DNA of 7,089 bases from an uncultured Oscillospiraceae bacterium (GTDB lineage: Bacteria > Bacillota > Clostridia > Oscillospirales > Ruminococcaceae): assembly GCA_902490585.1 (NCBI GenBank), contig CABUEI010000071.1, positions 1 through 7,089 of the forward strand. Reading direction: 5' to 3'. Below the pieces are notes generated by a model. The model was not told the DNA's origin, searched no databases, and worked only from the letters and a program-made list of their open reading frames with translations. How positions within the stretch are numbered: position 1 is the first letter of the stretch; every line of letters begins with the position of its first letter. Made by a program: the position numbers and the translations under genes. Shown here piece after piece: positions 5,799 through 7,089 of the stretch.

Positions 5799-5830
5799 TA
5801 AAGCAGGCTGAAAATGCCTGCTTTATTTTT
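5799..5830 (+). terminator. Rho-independent terminator of the chemoreceptor gene
   Basis: Perfect stem TAAAGCAGGC (5799-5808) / GCCTGCTTTA (5816-5825), seven-base loop TGAAAAT, then TTTTT (5826-5830), starting 11 bases after the stop codon. It separates this gene from the hydrolase, though only 26 bases remain before the hydrolase ATG. Confidence 0.93.
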
Positions 5831-5856
5831 ACAGAAAATGTATTTTGGAGAACATT

Positions 5857-6732
5857 ATGACGACACAGGAATTTGAATACAACGGAATGTATTGCAAGAA
5901 ATGGCTTGCTGATGAGGAAAAGGCTAAGATACAGGTAATTCACGGGCTTGGTGAGATGAGCGAATACTATGAGCAGTTTGCCGATTATATGACAAATATA
6001 GGTATATCGGTTTATCTGTCGGAGTACCGTGACCATGGCAGGACAAAGCTGCCGACCGACATTGACGATATCATTTTAAGGTCGGCGAAAGAATGTTACG
6101 CATTTTCCGAATGTGCTTATGCACAAAGCCGCACACCGCTCTTTCTGCTAGGTCACAGCCTGGGCTCACAAATGGCTCAGTATATATTAAATCACTGCGG
6201 AAGCAAGCTTTACAGCGGTGTAATTCTTACGGGTTGTCCGCACATTAATGATACAAAAATGCTGATTTGTTACATTGAAAGAGAAATTTCCGAAAAAGGT
6301 GCGGATGCTCCGAGCACGGATGTATTTTTGAAGCTGTTCGGAAAGGTTGCAGAACCGTTTCCTGAAAAGTGTACGGTGTCGTGGGTGACTTCCGACCTTG
6401 ATCGTGCAGAATATTACGAAACACTTTCATATACTAACAAAATGTATAGTTGCCGTTTCTATAAAAATTTTCTGCAACTAGCAGATGAAGTTCAAAACAG
6501 TAAATATCTGTCAGATATTTCAACAAAACCACCGATTCTGGTAATCAGTGGAACTGATGATATGGTTGGTGACAGGGGTGAATATGCAAAAGTAAAAGCC
6601 GCTCAGCTTAAAGAGAACGGTTTTGAGGTAAGTCTCGAAGTGTTTGACGGTATGCGCCACAGTGTTTTACAGGAAAAAGAACGTGAAAAAGTGTACCGGG
6701 TTGTTGCGGATTTTATAGACGAAAATTTATAA
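5857..6732 (+). CDS. Alpha/beta hydrolase, lysophospholipase / serine aminopeptidase S33-like, 291 residues
   Basis: Probably a cytosolic esterase or monoacylglycerol lipase-like enzyme; no signal peptide is seen. The fold markers are in order: the oxyanion-hole strand and loop VIHGLGEMSEYY (27-38), RDHGRT after the third strand, the nucleophile elbow GHSLGS with Ser101, the acid in SGTDDMVG (Asp234 or Asp235) and the histidine in FDGMRHSVLQEKE (His268). A helical cap lies between about residues 125 and 210. Length fits the 'Hydrolase_4' group. The start is the ATG at 5857 with GGAG six bases upstream; an in-frame TTG at 5845 overlaps that site. The gene lies 26 bases after a strong terminator and I see no convincing promoter between them, so expression may come from readthrough or from a promoter inside the terminator region. 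Codon use looks somewhat more AT-rich than its neighbours. Substrate unknown. Confidence 0.9.
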   Translation: MTTQEFEYNGMYCKKWLADEEKAKIQVIHGLGEMSEYYEQFADYMTNIGISVYLSEYRDHGRTKLPTDIDDIILRSAKECYAFSECAYAQSRTPLFLLGHSLGSQMAQYILNHCGSKLYSGVILTGCPHINDTKMLICYIEREISEKGADAPSTDVFLKLFGKVAEPFPEKCTVSWVTSDLDRAEYYETLSYTNKMYSCRFYKNFLQLADEVQNSKYLSDISTKPPILVISGTDDMVGDRGEYAKVKAAQLKENGFEVSLEVFDGMRHSVLQEKEREKVYRVVADFIDENL

Positions 6733-6738
6733 GAAAAC

Positions 6739-6815
6739 GTTCGGTTCTCAGCGAACTAATGAATATTAATCGGGAAATAATTGTGGTAACTGCCGGCAGG
6801 CATTTGTGTTGCCAC
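6739..6815. repeat. Two hairpins in the 3' region of the hydrolase
   Basis: GTTCG (6739-6743) pairs with CGAAC (6752-6756) around an eight-base loop. GTGGTAAC (6783-6790) pairs with GTTGCCAC (6808-6815), eight pairs with one G-U, and its 17-base loop contains TGCC-GGCA. Together with the terminator that follows, these give a roughly 140-base foldable stretch, either a structured 3' UTR or a small RNA; no promoter for a separate RNA was recognised. Confidence 0.4.
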
Positions 6816-6829
6816 GACTGTGTATTTAA

Positions 6830-6879
6830 AGCCAAACTTGGTCTTGCATCTGTGCAAAGCTAAGTTTGGCTGTTTTTAT
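6830..6879 (+). terminator. Rho-independent terminator downstream of the hydrolase
   Basis: Stem AGCCAAACTT (6830-6839) / AAGTTTGGCT (6862-6871), ten perfect pairs, followed by GTTTTTAT. The 22-base loop holds an inner hairpin TTGCA-TCTG-TGCAA. It lies about 98 bases after the hydrolase stop, an unusually long distance, which leaves room for the two hairpins before it. Confidence 0.85.
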
Positions 6880-7089
6880 ATCTTTGATTTTGGGACGGTG
6901 ATTTTAATTTGAGGTGGTGTAGAATGAGAGATAGTGCGAAGTTGGCGGTGGGAGTGAGAGTGGCGAGGTTTGCGGTATTTATGGGTAAGGAGAGTGGGAT
7001 AAACTAAGTGACAGTGCTAAGGGAATACAATCCACTCAGTCACGGCACGGATATGTTTGAGAAGTGTAAGGGATAGTTTGGATGAACAG
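6880..7089. other. Right-end region without a recognised gene, G-rich on the plus strand
   Basis: No long reading frame on either strand. From about 6910 the plus strand is strongly G over C: in 6924-7007 I count 36 G and 5 C. A weak hairpin GTGAC (7008-7012) / GTCAC (7039-7043), with an inner GTG/CAC, follows. The stretch is unlike the genes to its left in composition. It may be the 5' part of something continuing beyond the window, such as a structured RNA or a decayed gene; I cannot identify it. Confidence 0.4.
6924..7007 (+). CDS. Possible 27-residue peptide, unrecognised
   Basis: ATG with GAGGTGG (6911-6917) upstream at six bases' distance and a clean 27-codon frame ending in TAA. The peptide is basic and partly hydrophobic (LAVGVRVARFAVFMG around residues 7-21), without a recognisable family. 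Codons are dominated by GTG, GCG and GAG because of the G-rich strand. No promoter was identified directly before it. It could be a small peptide or leader peptide, or chance within a non-coding G-rich region. Confidence 0.25.
   Translation: MRDSAKLAVGVRVARFAVFMGKESGIN

Noticed and set aside
5632..6036. 134-residue minus-strand frame across the chemoreceptor end and hydrolase start
   Set aside because: It crosses two real genes and a terminator, has no ribosome site, and resembles no protein I know.
6924..7089. 5' end of a group II intron (GTGCGA-like sequence near 6936)
   Set aside because: Only a few bases match, and no further intron domains or reverse transcriptase frame can be seen.

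Overview
The window reads as ordinary chromosomal DNA from a Gram-positive, low-to-moderate GC anaerobe of the class Clostridia. A Ruminococcus or [Eubacterium] siraeum-like gut member of the Oscillospiraceae is my best guess, from general impression rather than a marker gene. Supporting signs are strong purine-rich Shine-Dalgarno sites before almost every gene, SigA-type promoters of near-consensus form, Rho-independent terminators, and the gene content itself: a MATE exporter, the ECF-type S component QueT, a Flavodoxin_4-type protein and a short methyl-accepting protein.

Layout, left to right. (1) A MATE-family efflux transporter on the minus strand runs off the left edge. Its consensus promoter fixes the start at a TTG. 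(2) A 53-residue acidic protein of unknown function lies on the plus strand, divergent from the transporter. (3) A minus-strand two-gene operon encodes a flavodoxin-like protein followed 18 bases later by an aldo/keto reductase. The reductase carries an in-frame amber codon at position 60 and is therefore probably broken. (4) A LysR-type regulator is divergent from that operon and shares a 116-125 base control region containing a perfect small palindrome. (5) queT, the queuosine-precursor transporter S component, is read from a strong promoter overlapping the lysR stop and through a compact, foldable leader that looks like a preQ1-type riboswitch. (6) A methyl-accepting chemotaxis-type protein with almost no extracytoplasmic loop sits between good terminators. 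(7) An alpha/beta hydrolase of the lysophospholipase/serine aminopeptidase type follows. (8) About 357 bases at the right end hold several hairpins, a clear terminator, and a strand-asymmetric, G-rich stretch with only a 27-codon ORF that I do not recognise.

How the parts relate. The flavodoxin, reductase and LysR genes look like one redox or electrophile-response module: the weak -35 of the flavodoxin promoter and the palindrome in the lysR promoter suggest LysR activates the operon and represses itself. queT is a separate single-gene unit controlled by its leader. The chemoreceptor-like gene and the hydrolase each look monocistronic. Four promoters share the same extended -10 form (TGATAAAAT), three of them with exactly 17 bases to a TTGA-type -35. 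I found no mobile element, CRISPR array, tRNA or rRNA. The points most worth checking are the queT leader, the amber codon in the reductase, the paired alternative hairpins before the chemoreceptor gene, and the structured right end.
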